A DNA stretch of 64,000 nt from Sipunculus nudus (GCA_026874595.1 CM049311.1:72524453-72588452); one strand, 5' to 3'; positions 36,477 to 49,095 are shown, numbered from the stretch's first letter. The notes: generated by a model from the sequence alone, not told the origin. Numbers and translations are program-made.

Positions 36477-38360
36477 CCCTGATATTTGATAGTATTTCTT
36501 TTTAAAAGTATACTGATATAAAATGATACTGTTTTATAAGTCCTACTGAACTGTGGGTTGATGGCCTGTTGGCTAAGGTTAAGTTTTAATAATGGCTATA
36601 ATTAAAGTAAGCTTGTGAGGATGCATCTCTCCGGGGGGGGGGGGGGGGGGGGGGTAGTGTTTCACAACTCTTTTGGCCACTAACTGTCTCTATTGTATGT
36701 ATGGGAGGGCATTCAACTTGTCACCCATGCAACCTACCTAATTAATTTCAAGGACCCCATTTCAGTCACACTGATCAATTTTTTTTTGGGGGGTGGGGGG
36801 TGGTGGAGCCCATTTTCAAAACACAAAGGAGACACTGCAAAAAGAACTCGTTCAAATCTGGCAGGAGCTAATCCACTGACTGCACATCTAAAAAATTTCT
36901 TACTATGCAATTAAATTGTATGAGACAAATTATCCAAAATATGACAAAACATTTCACAATGAATCATATATTCATAACCAGAAAACAGAGACATAAACAG
37001 TGCCATTCCAGCTGATGACGTAAATCAATGTGATCATGAAGTAATATGCAACAGACTTTAGTGATATCACTATTGTCTAGTAAATAGCTCTTGCAACCAT
37101 ATAGTCATGGAAAGCCACCTGATTAGGACCATTTTTGGATCCCATTTGTATAATTATCCAGGTTATGGGCAAATTTTAAGGGCTGTGGGGGTAAGGTAAA
37201 TTTCCTTAAATGATGAAGCTGAAAAGTAACAAATACTCTGATGTCCATTCTCCTGAAGCCATATTGGTACAGGAGAATTTTCAATATCCACTCACAAATG
37301 TAAATTACATTCATAATTATATGAAAATCATTAACCTACAGAGTGCAAAATTGTTGAAATTTGTTATACTGGATGCTTGTGGTGAATATACCACTTATAC
37401 TGACAACGTCGAACCACTAATTGTTTGTGTGCACCTGAAGAGTCATTGTGAACAGTACTTGGAAGATTTTTTTTTCAACTGTATTTAGCATCCTCAACTA
37501 TAGGAATATAGTTACAATACTCTCTTCAATCTCTGGTTCCAGTTTGTCTGAATAGCCATACAAGGTTTAAAGCCACTGGTTTTCAACAACTTAATTACTC
37601 TGTGCAGGTTAAGTGTTTAAAACTTATTTTATAACAGCTTTTTTCTGGGGCTTGCACAAGAATATTTAATTGAAACATTAACTTATTACATATATTTAGA
37701 CAGAAAATATACTTTTAGATATAAGCACATATTGAAAATAACACTGCAACATGCTTCCAGTGTTTTCAGATTCTTTATGGATGTTTATCAACAGTAATGT
37801 ATGCAATACTATGTACATGAGGGTTTTTTTTATAAGTTATGTCCAAAAGTGAAGTAAATATCTCAAAAACAGTCTGTAAAACTAGAATCCCATTTTGTCC
37901 CTGGTGTGTCTCATCCAGTAATGGTATTGAAGATTGGAAAGTTTTGGATTTCCATGATTTGTTTCTGTTATCTTGTTTGTTTTGCTGTTTGTATGGATAT
38001 ATGTTAAAATGGAAATTCATGGGTATATTTTCATGATCCAAAAATGGCACTAGATGGGAAGCAAGGTCAAGTGCTGATGAAATCTAAAGGATGTCATCCT
38101 GATCTAGTTTTTCATTTTTCCTACCTGGCACTAAAGCCTGTCTTCTTTAATGCAGCTCTTCCAAACTCCCTGGTCAAATATACAAAAACATATATGTCCA
38201 TTTACTCCTAGTCGGGGCACCAATGTTGAACTAGTACAGGTAGCACATTTTTTTTTCATTCAGAATTGTGAGCAAGGAGACACACTTTCCTTATTTTATT
38301 GCTTAAGGTTCTTTGAAATAAAGGACAATGAAAAATTACAACAGAAATTAATTATGTAAC
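36477..38360. other. unique DNA with short frames
   Basis: No gene recognised. A 69-codon frame at 38150-38359 follows a good acceptor-like sequence (TCTTCTTTAATGCAG), but has no domain match and is AT-biased. GGGGGGTGGGGGGTGG at 36788-36804 and the G22 run are low-complexity. Confidence 0.35.
36633..36654 (+). repeat. poly(G) tract, 22 G
   Basis: An uninterrupted run of 22 G preceded by GCATCTCTCC. Confidence 0.95.
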
Positions 38361-39765
38361 TTTAAGAACTTCAGTTTTTTTTTAAAGAAAAGATGTAATA
38401 CAAGAAATGTTAATGATTATAATACAACCCTTTGTCCAGAACTAATCTTACCATAGGAGTTTATAGAGGACCTTAAGTAACAATGTGACTTTCAGATTAC
38501 CCTTGAGTGGCTGTTACAGTAATACAGAGGATGGAACATCTAAATGGTATATATGAAACTTCTGGTGACCTTTTAACTAAATTAATATTTATAAGAGCAA
38601 TTCTAAAACAGGCTATCTGCCATAGATAAAGGTCCAGAACCTATGGTTCCCTAAAGAAAATGTTATGACTTCACATGCAGTGATACAAATCTCCTGCAAT
38701 GAATTATGCAAGGCATCCACAGAGATTAAAGAGATTATATACAAGCCTCAATGAGTTATCATCAAAAGTCTGTACTGATATTTACAGTATCTTAAAGAAG
38801 GTCCATCTAGAATCATAAAATCAGGTGAAATGACCTTTCATATTTGTTTATGTGCATTTTATTGTATAAATTGTGAATAAACACAGTATAAAAAAGATTA
38901 GGGCAAACAATATAGAGAATAAGGCTGTTACACTTTCAGCATGGCCCCTAAATATACGATAATGCAATTTCTTATTTCTCTTAATTACAATCTTCTCTTT
39001 GAAGAAAACTTCTATACTGATATAATTTAATTAATTGTTGTTTACGAGAAACCTTAATTGCATGTACTGGTGACATCCTGCTTTTCTTTTCTGAAATTAT
39101 TCTTAATTTTGCTTGTTAATTCATATAAGACGTATGACACTTCCCTAATTTGACCATCCAACAAATAACAGGTATATGTAGTATCAAAAGCATTTCATTG
39201 TTGGACTGTGTTCAGTCTTGTGCTATCTCAGGCGTGTCTAGCCCTGCCTGGGCTTTAGTGTATTGATGTTTACTGGTAAAATGTTTCAAATGAAATGTTA
39301 TTCCATGTACCGATAGACGCAACATAACTCAGTTCTAGCTCTTATCACTAAAGCCCTGTAAAGTCCATATGGCGAATCCCTGATATATGCATATTGGGGC
39401 ATCACAAGGCTCCTGACGATTCCCTCGCATTTGCATATCAGGCCGCCTGGCCTCCTGTGAATGGCATCGTTGCTATGAAGAGGCTAACAGCATCCCATAG
39501 GCAATAGACAGCTCAACCCACTTGGTAATATTCGCCCTGAAATCATGCATGTTTTTAGAAAGTCCATACATGGACCTTCATGTCCTATGATATATCTCTG
39601 TTGTTTGAACATACGGTCCATGGGAAAATTTAAGTGTATTGTAGTCAATGTTGCATCAATTTTGTACTGTGTATTTGTTAGTGTTCAAGTTACACATGAA
39701 AGTTTTGCCACTGTTAAGTTGCTAACACGCTGAACATCATGATCCTTTCAGTCAGCCGGTACATG
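38361..39765. other. unique DNA without recognisable gene
   Basis: No feature supported. From about 39300 base composition becomes less AT-rich and CpGs appear, leading into the candidate promoter. Confidence 0.4.
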
Positions 39766-39769
39766 AATA

Positions 39770-40145
39770 ACAGTTTGACTGCTTTCGTCGCGTGTGGACC
39801 TGTACATCTCACGCTGATTGGCTGAGCTGGAGACACATTTTAAACCAACCTGCTGCGATAAGCAATGGTCTGATAAACGGTGACACACTGACTCATTGAG
39901 GCTGAGGGTTTTATATAGTGTTAAAAATCTTGCCGTACTCAAATAGCCAAGGACCTGAACATATTAAGACAGATGAAATGGGAATATTTATATAGCAAGC
40001 TGGAAGCCCACAATAGGCGGTTACTGAATCAACCATGTTGGTTTTGAAAAAAAGATTCTGGGAAAGACCACTTTAATTACTCCTTACGTCACTAAGAAAG
40101 ACCTTAGTTCAGAGTGGCGGTGATGTGTGGTGCTGACTGTCCGGT
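39770..40145 (+). promoter_or_regulatory. candidate promoter upstream of a possible first exon
   Basis: This non-repetitive, relatively CpG-containing stretch holds an inverted CCAAT box, GATTGGC (39815-39821), a TATA-like TATATAG (39911-39919), and a CRE/ATF-type site, TTACGTCA (40084-40091). It lies directly before the ATG and consensus donor at 40146-40189. The individual motifs are short and could be chance; together with the exon signals they make a modest case. Confidence 0.3.
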
Positions 40146-40189
40146 ATGGCCCAAGTTTACCTTTCGATGAATAAGAGTGTCAGAGAATG
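40146..40189 (+). CDS. possible first coding exon, 14 codons plus 2 nt
   Basis: An ATG in good context (GGTATGG: G at -3, G at +4) opens a frame reading MAQVYLSMNKSVRE. It then meets a near-perfect donor, GAATG|GTAAGTAG, with the exon edge at 40189, leaving a phase-2 split codon (TG-). The surrounding DNA is not part of any repeat recognised here and carries promoter-like motifs upstream. No second exon was found; if real, it lies beyond the window or is not recognisable. The peptide is too short to assign a family. Such short exons are easily missed by ORF length filters. The alternative is chance co-occurrence of a start and a donor. Confidence 0.3.
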
Positions 40190-40194
40190 GTAAG

Positions 40195-41410
40195 TAGTTA
40201 TGTAAGTTGCTGCGTGGTAGCAGTACCGACACAAAGTGGGACACAGTGAGGGCCGTTTAATATCTCTGTCAGAGCCATTTCATTGACTGGGCCAGTCTAA
40301 GGCGTATTTTAAACCATTTTTTTTTTTTAACCATTTTAAAGTTTTCCATGATTTTCAATAAATTTACAAGACAAAAAAAACTTTTAAAAAAAAAAAAACC
40401 ACAGAGCATGTGCATATTTTTCTAATTATATATAACTGACTAACAAGACTGCATATAAATTCGAATTAAAAATCCTGATTTAGTTAACTACAATATACAG
40501 CATCCAATCTTAGAAATTTTGACAGGGGAAAAAACTGTTTATGAAAACTGAGTGACACTCTCTCAGAGGGTTGAGTGCTTGGGAGAGTCCATGTTGTTAC
40601 TGAGCAATTTTTAAACAAGGGCACTGCAAAGTGGGGCACCTTTCCTTGCATGGGGACTACCAACTTTTTCTTGAAGTGGGTCTTGTGACTTAATTGAACC
40701 TTTGATGTCAAAAGTCAATTTGGGACATTCTGCTATAGGTGGGAGGGCCATATAAATATGAAAGATGGAAGGCTTAAAATGCATCCACACCTTTTTCAAA
40801 AAGTGGGTCTGGTTATCTTGACCTTTGACCTGCTTTGGAAAGTAAGCGTAGAAGATGGAAGGTTTTTCGTCAAAAAGAGTTTGGCTTAAACTGAGTGTAT
40901 AAGTGGCTTAGCCAATAACAATATTCAGATGGACTAAAGGATGGACATAGGTGGTGTTACTACATCTCTTCCTGCAACATAACTCTTTGCAAGGGGATAA
41001 AAAATGTAGTCCAAACTAAGTATCTGGTTGCAATTTTATGAACTTTACCAACCATATGCTAATCTCCATGAGTTTCCAGGAAGAATTTGCAAATTCCATT
41101 GTATTCCAAGATATTCTAGGAAACTGTCAAGTTCTACACTTTTTATGAATTAAAGGATGTACAGGAACTCTGTTATTCATAAAGTCAGATGTCATGAGAT
41201 CTCTATGTCTAGCAAGTCATGGTAGAGATGCCAATCAGGAAGTGCTCATGACATGAATTATTTGCTAACCTAAGTTCAGATTCTATGATCCCCCCTTCAG
41301 CAGGTGTAAGTGCTAACATCAACCGAACACAAATTCTAGTATCTAGTGATGATATTTATTGTGATACTGGTATTTTACTTAACTCTGATACATTCATTTC
41401 TATTTGTTTT
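40195..41410. other. unique DNA
   Basis: Poly(T) and poly(A) simple tracts at about 40318-40330 and 40374-40400. No gene supported. Confidence 0.4.
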
Positions 41411-41415
41411 TGTTA

Positions 41416-42106
41416 CAGTGAAACCCCTCTCAAGCGGACAGTCACCCAATAAGCCGATTTGTCCATTATAGTGGGGTGTCTGCCCAAGAGGGGTTGGGCT
41501 CCACGGGCCTGTTGTGGCCACATGTCTGATTGAGACCAAGATATGCTTGGGACAAAAAAAATCATGGAAGCCCATATTTTGATCTTACATGTACATATTA
41601 TATGTGAATAAATTTAATGCAACCGTTTCTTATATTTAATCATTTATTTGAAAATGAGGCTATCATTAGTAACGGGAATATTAATGTCATTACTTGAGAG
41701 AAAATAATCTTCTAACATTGATTTGCACCAGCTGGAAATTCTCCTAGGTGTCTCAACATATTTCTGCACCAGGTCTGCAAAAATTCCTAATTGAGTAAAA
41801 CAAGCTCCAGTCTCATAGTCATTGAGAAAATTAAGATTATTTAAGTGGTATAGGGCATACCGGAAGCAAGATCATATTTGCAATTTCAACATATTTCTAC
41901 TGACACTGATCAGGCAGGTCGCTTGAGTGTTCATTGATGGGGTGATTTTAGCCATAGGGCAGACAAAATGTTTCCATTGTCCTGAAGAGTGGGAAGCCCA
42001 CCCAAAAGGGGTACTATAATTGGAAAAAAAGGTTGGTTGGCCCAAAATGTGTCCATTAGGCTGGGTGTCCACTCCAGAGGCATGTCCGCAGCCCAGGGTT
42101 TCATTG
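41416..42106. mobile_element. 691-bp mariner-type MITE
   Basis: Starts CAGTGAAACCCCTCTCAAG and ends CCCAGGGTTTCATTG, the inverted match at about 11 of 13 outer bases. Both ends are flanked by TA (41414-41415 and 42107-42108). Interior blocks such as AAGCGGACA, TCCATTATAGTGGGGTGTC and TGTCCACTCC are typical of MITEs derived from mariner-like elements. No transposase. It is related in ends and size to the split element at 15381-19617. Confidence 0.8.
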
Positions 42107-42479
42107 TACCATTATATTTGTGCCAAGCTTAAACTCCTAGTCATTACATATACAACCAACATATGTACAATGTGTTCTCTATCTGTAAATCAATGTACAA
42201 TTTCAAAATAATTTCAATTAAAACCATCTCGTTCATAAATGTCTGAAAAAATCAACACTAGATGGCTGGAACATTTTACTGTATTTTTTTTGTGTCAGAC
42301 AGGACAGACATGGACATGTTAAGGGTTCATAAACACTTAATAGTTAAGTGAATTCAAGAAAAATTAATCAATAATGACACAACATCCTAAGGACTTCTGC
42401 TAATGAGTCAGACATCAGCTGACCTGCACCACTTGATACTATTCTGATATACATTTAAGGTTATGTGATTTGACATGAA

Positions 42480-42780
42480 ATTCCTCCTCATCTAGCATTA
42501 TAAGAAAATTGTTTTTGTCCTTATTATATAATGGCCTTAAGAGAGAGTTTTGTGACAAATAAGGCCAAAAAAAATTAGATTTGGTTCTCAGGCACTTTTT
42601 TTCCAGAAATCAATGCAGGCCGTTTTTTTTTTTTTTTGTATGTTTCAATAAAAATGTCAAATGATAAGGGAAAAGCATTATAATAACTGATTTATTTTGC
42701 TAAACAAGTAAAAGCACTACATTACAAAGGAAATTTTATCAAAATTGTTTGATTTTATCTTCTTAAATGAAATGTTTGAG
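42480..42780 (-). repeat. dispersed repeat, copy 2
   Basis: Reverse-complement match to 3160-3410 (blocks AAAAGCACTACATTACAAAGGAA, shortened, and TTGGTTCTCAGGCAC). Lies immediately before the family-1 element at 42834. Confidence 0.5.
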
Positions 42781-42833
42781 AAGCTGGAGCTCAAACTTGG
42801 TAAGTTTCTATTGAAAATCAAAACAAGGCCTAC

Positions 42834-45425
42834 AGGCCTAATGCGAACCGGTGCATATGGATATACAGGTATAACGCTTCAATGCTGAACCACTACTTTT
42901 CATATATTTGAACAATGCAAGTACTAATCATTTTGAACAAGGAACAATACACAAACATCACTGCTGAAATTCTGGCATGGGTGCACACAACACAAAAATT
43001 ATTATAGGTGGCACCACCAGTCTTGTATACGACAAAGCTATCTGACATGTATAAATATGCCCAATTTCAGGCTGATATATCAAATTCTTCCGTAGAATTA
43101 AGCAGGCACATATACCTTGCAAAAGTCATTGTAGATGGCAACACCTGTCTTGTGAATGAGAAAGCCATTAAAGACACATAGACAGGTCAGAATATCAGGC
43201 CAATACATCAAACTTACCTTGTGTCTGATGCACGGGCTGACCAGGCTTAGGTGAGAAAGGCTGTTGCCCCGAGTGTACTGTGACAAATTACTGGCTCAGG
43301 CTACTGCACTGAGTGAACTCTTGACCTGCACCTTGCTAGACTGAGTGAACTTTTGACCTGTACCTGGCTGCACTGAATGAACATGAGGTGATCACATGAT
43401 ACTCATGAAGTGATCACATGCTACCCATGAAATTATCACATGCTGCCCATGAGGTGATCACATGCCTTGTGCCCGGCTGCACTGATTGAACTCTTGATCT
43501 AAATCTGGCTGCACTGAATAAACTCTTGATCTGTTGCCAAATCTGAAACAGTTGGCAGTTTCTCAACCGATTCAAGAAACATACACAATCTTGGCCTGTT
43601 ATGTAACTCTGCTAAAATTTATCCAACACAAACCATTTGAACAAACTTGAGAAGGCTCGCCTCTGGGAACATTTCTGTAAAATATTGAACAATTTGGCTG
43701 GACTCTTTACAAAAAGAAGAAGTTTTTTCAGCTTTTCCCCTGTAAAATCTAAGTAAATGCAGATATCAAAAATAAGCTGAATCCATCAACATTTGATATG
43801 TGACTGATAAATGCATAAAATTTTGGGATGGTAGCTCCTGCTATTCCTGAGAAATTATGAATAGTGTACAGATGATATGTAATATCATAAATCTGCATTT
43901 TTTAAAAGCTTTAAAAAACATTCTTGTCAATATTTTCCATAGATATTCTGAAATCTAAATGTCTAGAGGCATGATGTAATGGATGCTGATAAACTGGTGC
44001 TAGGCTAGATGTATCTGCTTCACACAGCTAACATATATGGTAAAATGACTCATTTCAATCTTTATAATTCAGCCAAAATTCATTTTTTGGAACCATAATA
44101 GACAATTATTATTAGAATGATTCAGGGAATTATTCTTGCAAAATATTAAACAAACTGGCCTCAGTATCATCAGTCGAAAAACGTTTTGTAGGTTTATAAC
44201 TCATATGGGAAAATACAGCAACTTGAAATGGCAAAGTTCAGCTTTCCATAACTCAGCCAAAAATCATTGAACCAAAACCATTTGAACAAACTTGAATTAT
44301 CAACTTCTAAGGATAATTAATGTATGAGATTTAAGAATTTGGCCCAGTGGTTTTTGAGAAGAAGATTTTTGTAGCAAATTAACTAACATGGGCTGTAATG
44401 GCATATGACTAAATTCAGCTTCCCATAACTTAGCCAAAAGTCACTGAACTGAGACCATTTGAACAAACTTGAATTATCAACATCTAAGGATAATTAATGT
44501 GTGAGATTTAAGAATTTGGCCCAGTGGTTTTTGAGAAGAAGATTTTTGTAGCCACTTAGCTTACATGGGCTGTTATGGCATATGACTAAATTCACCTTCC
44601 CATAACTCAGCCAAAAGTCACTGAACTGAGACCATTTGAACAAACTTGAATTATCAACATCTAAGGATCATTAACGTGTGAGATTTAAGAATTTGGCCCA
44701 GTGGTTTTTGAGAAGAAGATTTTTGTAGCCACTTAGCTAAAATGGGCTGTTATGGCATATGACTAAATTCAGCTTCCCATAACTTAGCCAAAAGTCACTG
44801 AACTGAGACCATTTGAACAAACTTCAGAAAGCCCTACCCTAGGATCATTTCTGTGCGATATTAAACAATTTGGTCATTTCGTTTCAGAGAAGAAGTTATT
44901 TGTAGCTGTCAGTATGATACGGGCATTGATGACCCCCATACAAAAAAGGCCGACGCAGGTGGCGCCACCAATACCTCAATTTCAGATATGACTCATGTGA
45001 CCAACATTGGTATAAAATTTGGTGATGATAGCTCCAGCCATTTCTGATATTGTAATTTTAGTTTGCTTTTTTGGACAGACCACTAAGTGTAACTTGGCCA
45101 AAAATCACCGAATTTAAACCATTCGAACAAACTTGAGAGAGATTGTTCCAGAAATCATTTCTGTAAAATATTGGACAATTTGGCAGAACAGATTTGGAGA
45201 AGAAGATTTTTTAAGCTTTTTTAGCTTTTTCTCTATAAAATCTAATAAAATGCAGTTAGCCAAAAAATAAGCAAGATTTGATAGAGGTTTTTAGATGACT
45301 AATTTTATGCATAAGATTTCGTGATGCTAATCCTTGCCGTTTTCAAGATAGTATGGGTTAACGTACAGACAACAGACGACGGACGACGCCACACCATTGC
45401 ATGAGCTCACAGGTTTGCTAATAAA
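42834..45425 (-). mobile_element. Helentron-like family 1, copy d (most complete)
   Basis: The left end is CAAGGCCTACAGGCCT and then GCGAACCGGTG (one change from the subTIR). The right end is CACAGGTTTGC and then TAATAAAA. In plus-strand order it has two box modules (near 43005 and 43133), GAGTGAACTC units, a GTGATCAC minisatellite (43382-43465), an ACAATTTGGCTGGAC module, an AAAAGCTTTAAAAAACATTC block, three units of about 180 bp with CATAACT.AGCCAAAA and CCATTTGAACAAACTT (44200-44830), a GGTGGCGCCACC box near 44957, and a GACGACGGACGACG stretch just before the right end. No coding capacity, so non-autonomous. Confidence 0.75.
43382..43465 (+). repeat. 23-bp minisatellite around GTGATCAC
   Basis: Four tandem units of CATGAGGTGATCACATGCTG type, each (when intact) centred on the palindrome GTGATCAC. 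Two such units appear at the same place in copy a (9498-9560). Confidence 0.8.
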
Positions 45426-45439
45426 AATGTTTGATGCGG

Positions 45440-45530
45440 GTGTTTAAAATTGATGCGGGCGGTGCCTGAGAACCATACCTTTTATTTTTTTTGGCCTAAG
45501 GTAATTTTAATTTTTATTATATGGTGAATT
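45440..45530 (+). repeat. dispersed repeat, copy 3 (partial)
   Basis: Contains GGTGCCTGAGAACCATA followed by a T-run and GGCCTAAGG, matching copies 1 and 2. It is inverted relative to copy 2, so the family-1 element at 42834-45425 sits between inverted copies. Confidence 0.45.
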
Positions 45531-45647
45531 TAATTGCCAATTAAGTGTTGTCACAGATGGGACACAGGTTTCTCCAAGTTCTTGACTAGACAAATGGATT
45601 CTTTTTAAAGAGTGTTGCAAACATCTGACAGCACCTCTTTCAATATT

Positions 45648-47077
45648 AATTGTATCCGCCAAAACAGAGTTTTGCAGATACTATGTTTTCAGCTGCACGC
45701 CGCCGCCGCCGCCGCCGCATAGGTGTCCAAAGAACTCCTCCGTAACCGCTGGGCGGAATTTTCCGAAACCCGGGATTATGTTCAGGTCACATGTGAACTG
45801 CTGCGCCCCGATTTTGTTTTGACCTCTGACCTTTCCTCTGCGCTCTGCGTCCGTTTGTGCGTCTGTTTCCACACATAAACCCACATATCTCGGGAACTGT
45901 TTGACCGATCAGGAAAATTTTTTTGCACAAATGTAGCCCTCGGAGAGCTTTATAACATACACTAAAAATGGTGGCACCACCTGCAACCATGTTTGCACAG
46001 TGTCCATCTGTTTGTCTGCCTTGGGTTAAAATCACTCATATCTCTGCAGTGACTTGACTAATTCACCTGAATTTTGGCATGCGTATACATCCTGGATAGC
46101 TTTTCTGATTTTGTGACAGGTGGCGCCACCTACATTCACGTTTACGCTGCAGACATCCAAGCTCATATCTCGGGAACCGTTTGACCGATCAGGAAATTTT
46201 TTTTGCACAAATGTAGCCCTTGGAGAGCTTTATAACATACACAAAAAATGGTGGCGCCACCTGCAACCATGTTTGCACAGTGTCCATCTTTTTGTCTGCA
46301 TTGGGTTAAAATCACTCATATCTCTGCAGTGGTTTGACTAATTCACCTGAAATTTGGCATGCTTATACATCCTGGATAGCTTTTCTGATTTTATGACAGG
46401 TGGCGCCACCTACAATCAGGTTTACGCTGCAGACATCCAAGCTCATATCTAGGGAACCGTTTGACCGATTGGGCCAAAATTTTGCATGTGTATAAATCTC
46501 ATATAGCTCTTTATCATACACAAAACTGGTGGCGCCACCTGCAGCCATGTTTGCACAGCTCCCGTCTGTTTGTCTGCCATGGGATAAAATCACTCATATC
46601 TCGGCAGTGGTTTGACATATCTGCCTAAAATTTTGCAAGTTTATACATCCCCGACAGCTCTCTTGATTTTATGACAGGTGGCGCCACCTGCATTCTAGTT
46701 TATGCAGCAGATATCCAAGCTCATATCTTGGGAACCGTTTGACCGATTGGGCCAAAGTTTTGCATGTGTATAGTTCTCACAAAGCTCTTTATCATACGCT
46801 AAACTGGTGGCGCCACCTGCAACCCTTTTTTGCACAGCGTCCATCTGTTTGTCTGCCAAGGGCAAAAATAACTCATATACAATATAGTGGTTTGACTTAT
46901 CTGCCTTAAAATTTGCATATGTATACAACTTGGACAGCTTCCTGGATTTTTTGGTAGGTAGCGCAACCTACATACACAATTTGGCTGCAGAAATCCATGC
47001 TAATATGCAACACTTCACCGGTTCCACTCTGATTTAGGCGGATACAAGTAGTCGCTTGTCGACTACCCGTATTCTAG
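45648..47077 (+). mobile_element. Helentron-like family 2, copy 2 (opposite orientation)
   Basis: The left end has a hairpin at 45652-45681 (GTATCCGCCAAAAC / GTTTTGCAGATAC), then a (GCC)n-rich stretch (45700-45719). The right end has the inverted subTIR TTAGGCGGATAC (47034-47045), the hairpin 47048-47066 (GTAGTCG / CGACTAC), and ...ATTCTAG followed by TT. Eight boxes are centred near 45975, 46124, 46255, 46404, 46533, 46682, 46811 and 46962. It is the only element in the window on the plus strand under the orientation rule used. The ends are almost identical to copy 1; the interior is more diverged. Confidence 0.8.
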
Positions 47078-47079
47078 TT

Positions 47080-47935
47080 GAAAATGTGATTATCTGTAAA
47101 ATATGTGTACAAGTTTAATAAAAGGTTGTGGAAAATGTCAACATTTTCTTCCCTATATTCCATTTCTTCCCAAAAGCTTCCCCAACTACCGTTTCTTTCG
47201 GAAATTACCGAACTTCCCTGGGAATGGAAGAAATGCCTATCTTCCAGGAAGATTGGCCAGGAAGAATGCCAACCCTGTGTACAAATAATCCTTAAAAGTG
47301 TAAGTGGAGCTAGGAGAACATCAAGCAGGTGGAAATTCTTCATGCAATAGTACCAGATATACAAAAGTAATAATATTATTTATATTATCAATTTGGAATT
47401 ATAGGTAACAATATGTAAGCCAATTTTGATGCTACTAGCACAACAAATGGGAGATGTCATTGATGCTATAGAATATTTAATTCAAAGACAGGGGCAGACA
47501 CAGGATTCTGGAAAAGGGAGAGTCTAATCATGGTAGGCAAAAAGAAAACCTAAATGACTGACCTCTGATCCAGAAAGGAAAGGTATCAGGTCCAAAAATT
47601 GGTATCAACCCCTCCTCTGGATACGCCACTGAAACATCCCTACATCCCTCACAAATCAAGCTTCACACAGATGACATGTTTCATATGAGGGAGGGGCTAT
47701 TTTTTACAGCTCTTACAGTCTTACTGGGGCTAAGTAACAACTAACACCCCTTCTACAATTGTCTGTCCTTCTGGAACAAGCTAACAAGAGTCAGAAATCA
47801 GAACTATAACCCTGGATTTGCTGTTGTTTTTGCTGCATAAGAATACACATGAGATGTCACTGATGCTATAGAATATATATAACTGTTCACCTATGCAGAT
47901 GTGACATCTTATTCAAGGTTTTATTTGCATGAAAA
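47080..47935. other. unique DNA
   Basis: No gene supported. The frames at 47100-47360 overlap on both strands and have no recognised similarity. Confidence 0.4.
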
Positions 47936-47939
47936 CTAC

Positions 47940-48228
47940 CCTTTAAAGGTGGCACCACCAGGTAATTTGTATGATATAAAGCTATCCAAGGGCTCCATTA
48001 TTGCAAAATTTCATCCTGATTGGTCAAATGAGTCTGAGAATACTTGGGTTAAAGTGTAATAGCAGACCCACAGATGGACGACTGCAGAGAGGAAAGGCCT
48101 GAGGTCAACACAAAATGGGTAGGCACAAGTTCTCAGAGGATTTCTCCAGAAAAGAATGCCATGGCGGCCAAACCTGGTAAAAATCATAGTCTCTGCAAAA
48201 TTTTGTTTTGGTGGATAAAATAAACTAT
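47940..48228 (-). mobile_element. family 2-related fragment
   Basis: A box, GGTGGCACCACC, near 47949, then an AAAGCTATCCAAGGGCTCCAT block and a GATTGGTCAAATGAGTCTGAGA block, then CATAGTCTCTGCAAAATTTTGTTTTGGTGGATAAAATAA-type terminal sequence (hairpin arms about 48189-48218). The CTAG side is absent. Confidence 0.6.
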
Positions 48229-48229
48229 T

Positions 48230-49095
48230 AATATATATACTGTATCTATATATTTTTAATATATATTTTCAAATATTTTTAAAATATTTAAAAAAAAAAA
48301 ATCCTTTACCACTGTGAGATACAGGAAATATCTTTGTCCCAGCTGTGAAATAGCCAATTCATTGGTATTATGGACTTTTAGTTTTTCATCTTCCATGTGA
48401 ACCATGACACTAAGAAGAACACTGGAACATTTGATCAAAATCCAGGTGGAGTGTCCAGGTTGGCTCTGACTACACATCTAGTTCAGGATATTTTTTTCTA
48501 CTTTCTTTTTCATCATCCTAAATATCAGGAATTACTTTTGTGCTCAAGTTAGTGCCCTCTTGTTATAATTAAGTCCAGGCAGGATTGTTCAGTGCCATTG
48601 TTCTTGTGCTTAATGTTTTCCACTCAAATAATTACTGTTTCTTGTTTCAGGTGGTGCCATCTAATGGTTAATGTTGTAACTACTCAATGAAGCTCAAGAA
48701 ATGCTGAAAAGGCACAGAGAAAAAGTATAAATAATATAATCAGGAAATGTTAGACTAAAAATTCATGGAAAAGTTTTTGTGAAAATGGCAATCATAATTC
48801 CACTAATAATATGAAGGGAACATGGGTGATTACAAGCTTAACAGATGTGTAAACATGAAAAAAGGGAAACCCCCTTGCCCTTCCCCCTCCTGATCCACCC
48901 TTGGTATTTTCATTTTGATGTCTCAGAAAAATTCAGAAAAGCCGGGTGGGATGAGGTATTATATATACACTACCCGCAGTTTATCTGTCATCAAAATTAA
49001 GTGAAAAGTACTGAACAGATGTGGTTTAAATTATAGGGAGGGATAAGAAACCATCCAAGCAACAATCCATTATATTTCATAATCTGATTAAAGAT
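48230..49095. other. unique DNA
   Basis: AT-rich. A GGTGGTGCCATCT near 48650 resembles a box but no module follows it. No gene supported. Confidence 0.4.

Noticed and set aside
38085-38110. Possible plus-strand Helentron 3' end (AGGATGTCATCCTGATCTAG then TTTTT)
   Set aside because: A 5-bp stem and CTAG are present, but no matching subTIR or T-rich start was found on the left side; probably chance.
47103-47364. Overlapping frames of 60-96 codons on both strands
   Set aside because: Three mutually exclusive frames over the same bases, no recognised domain and no conserved start; no reason to prefer any.
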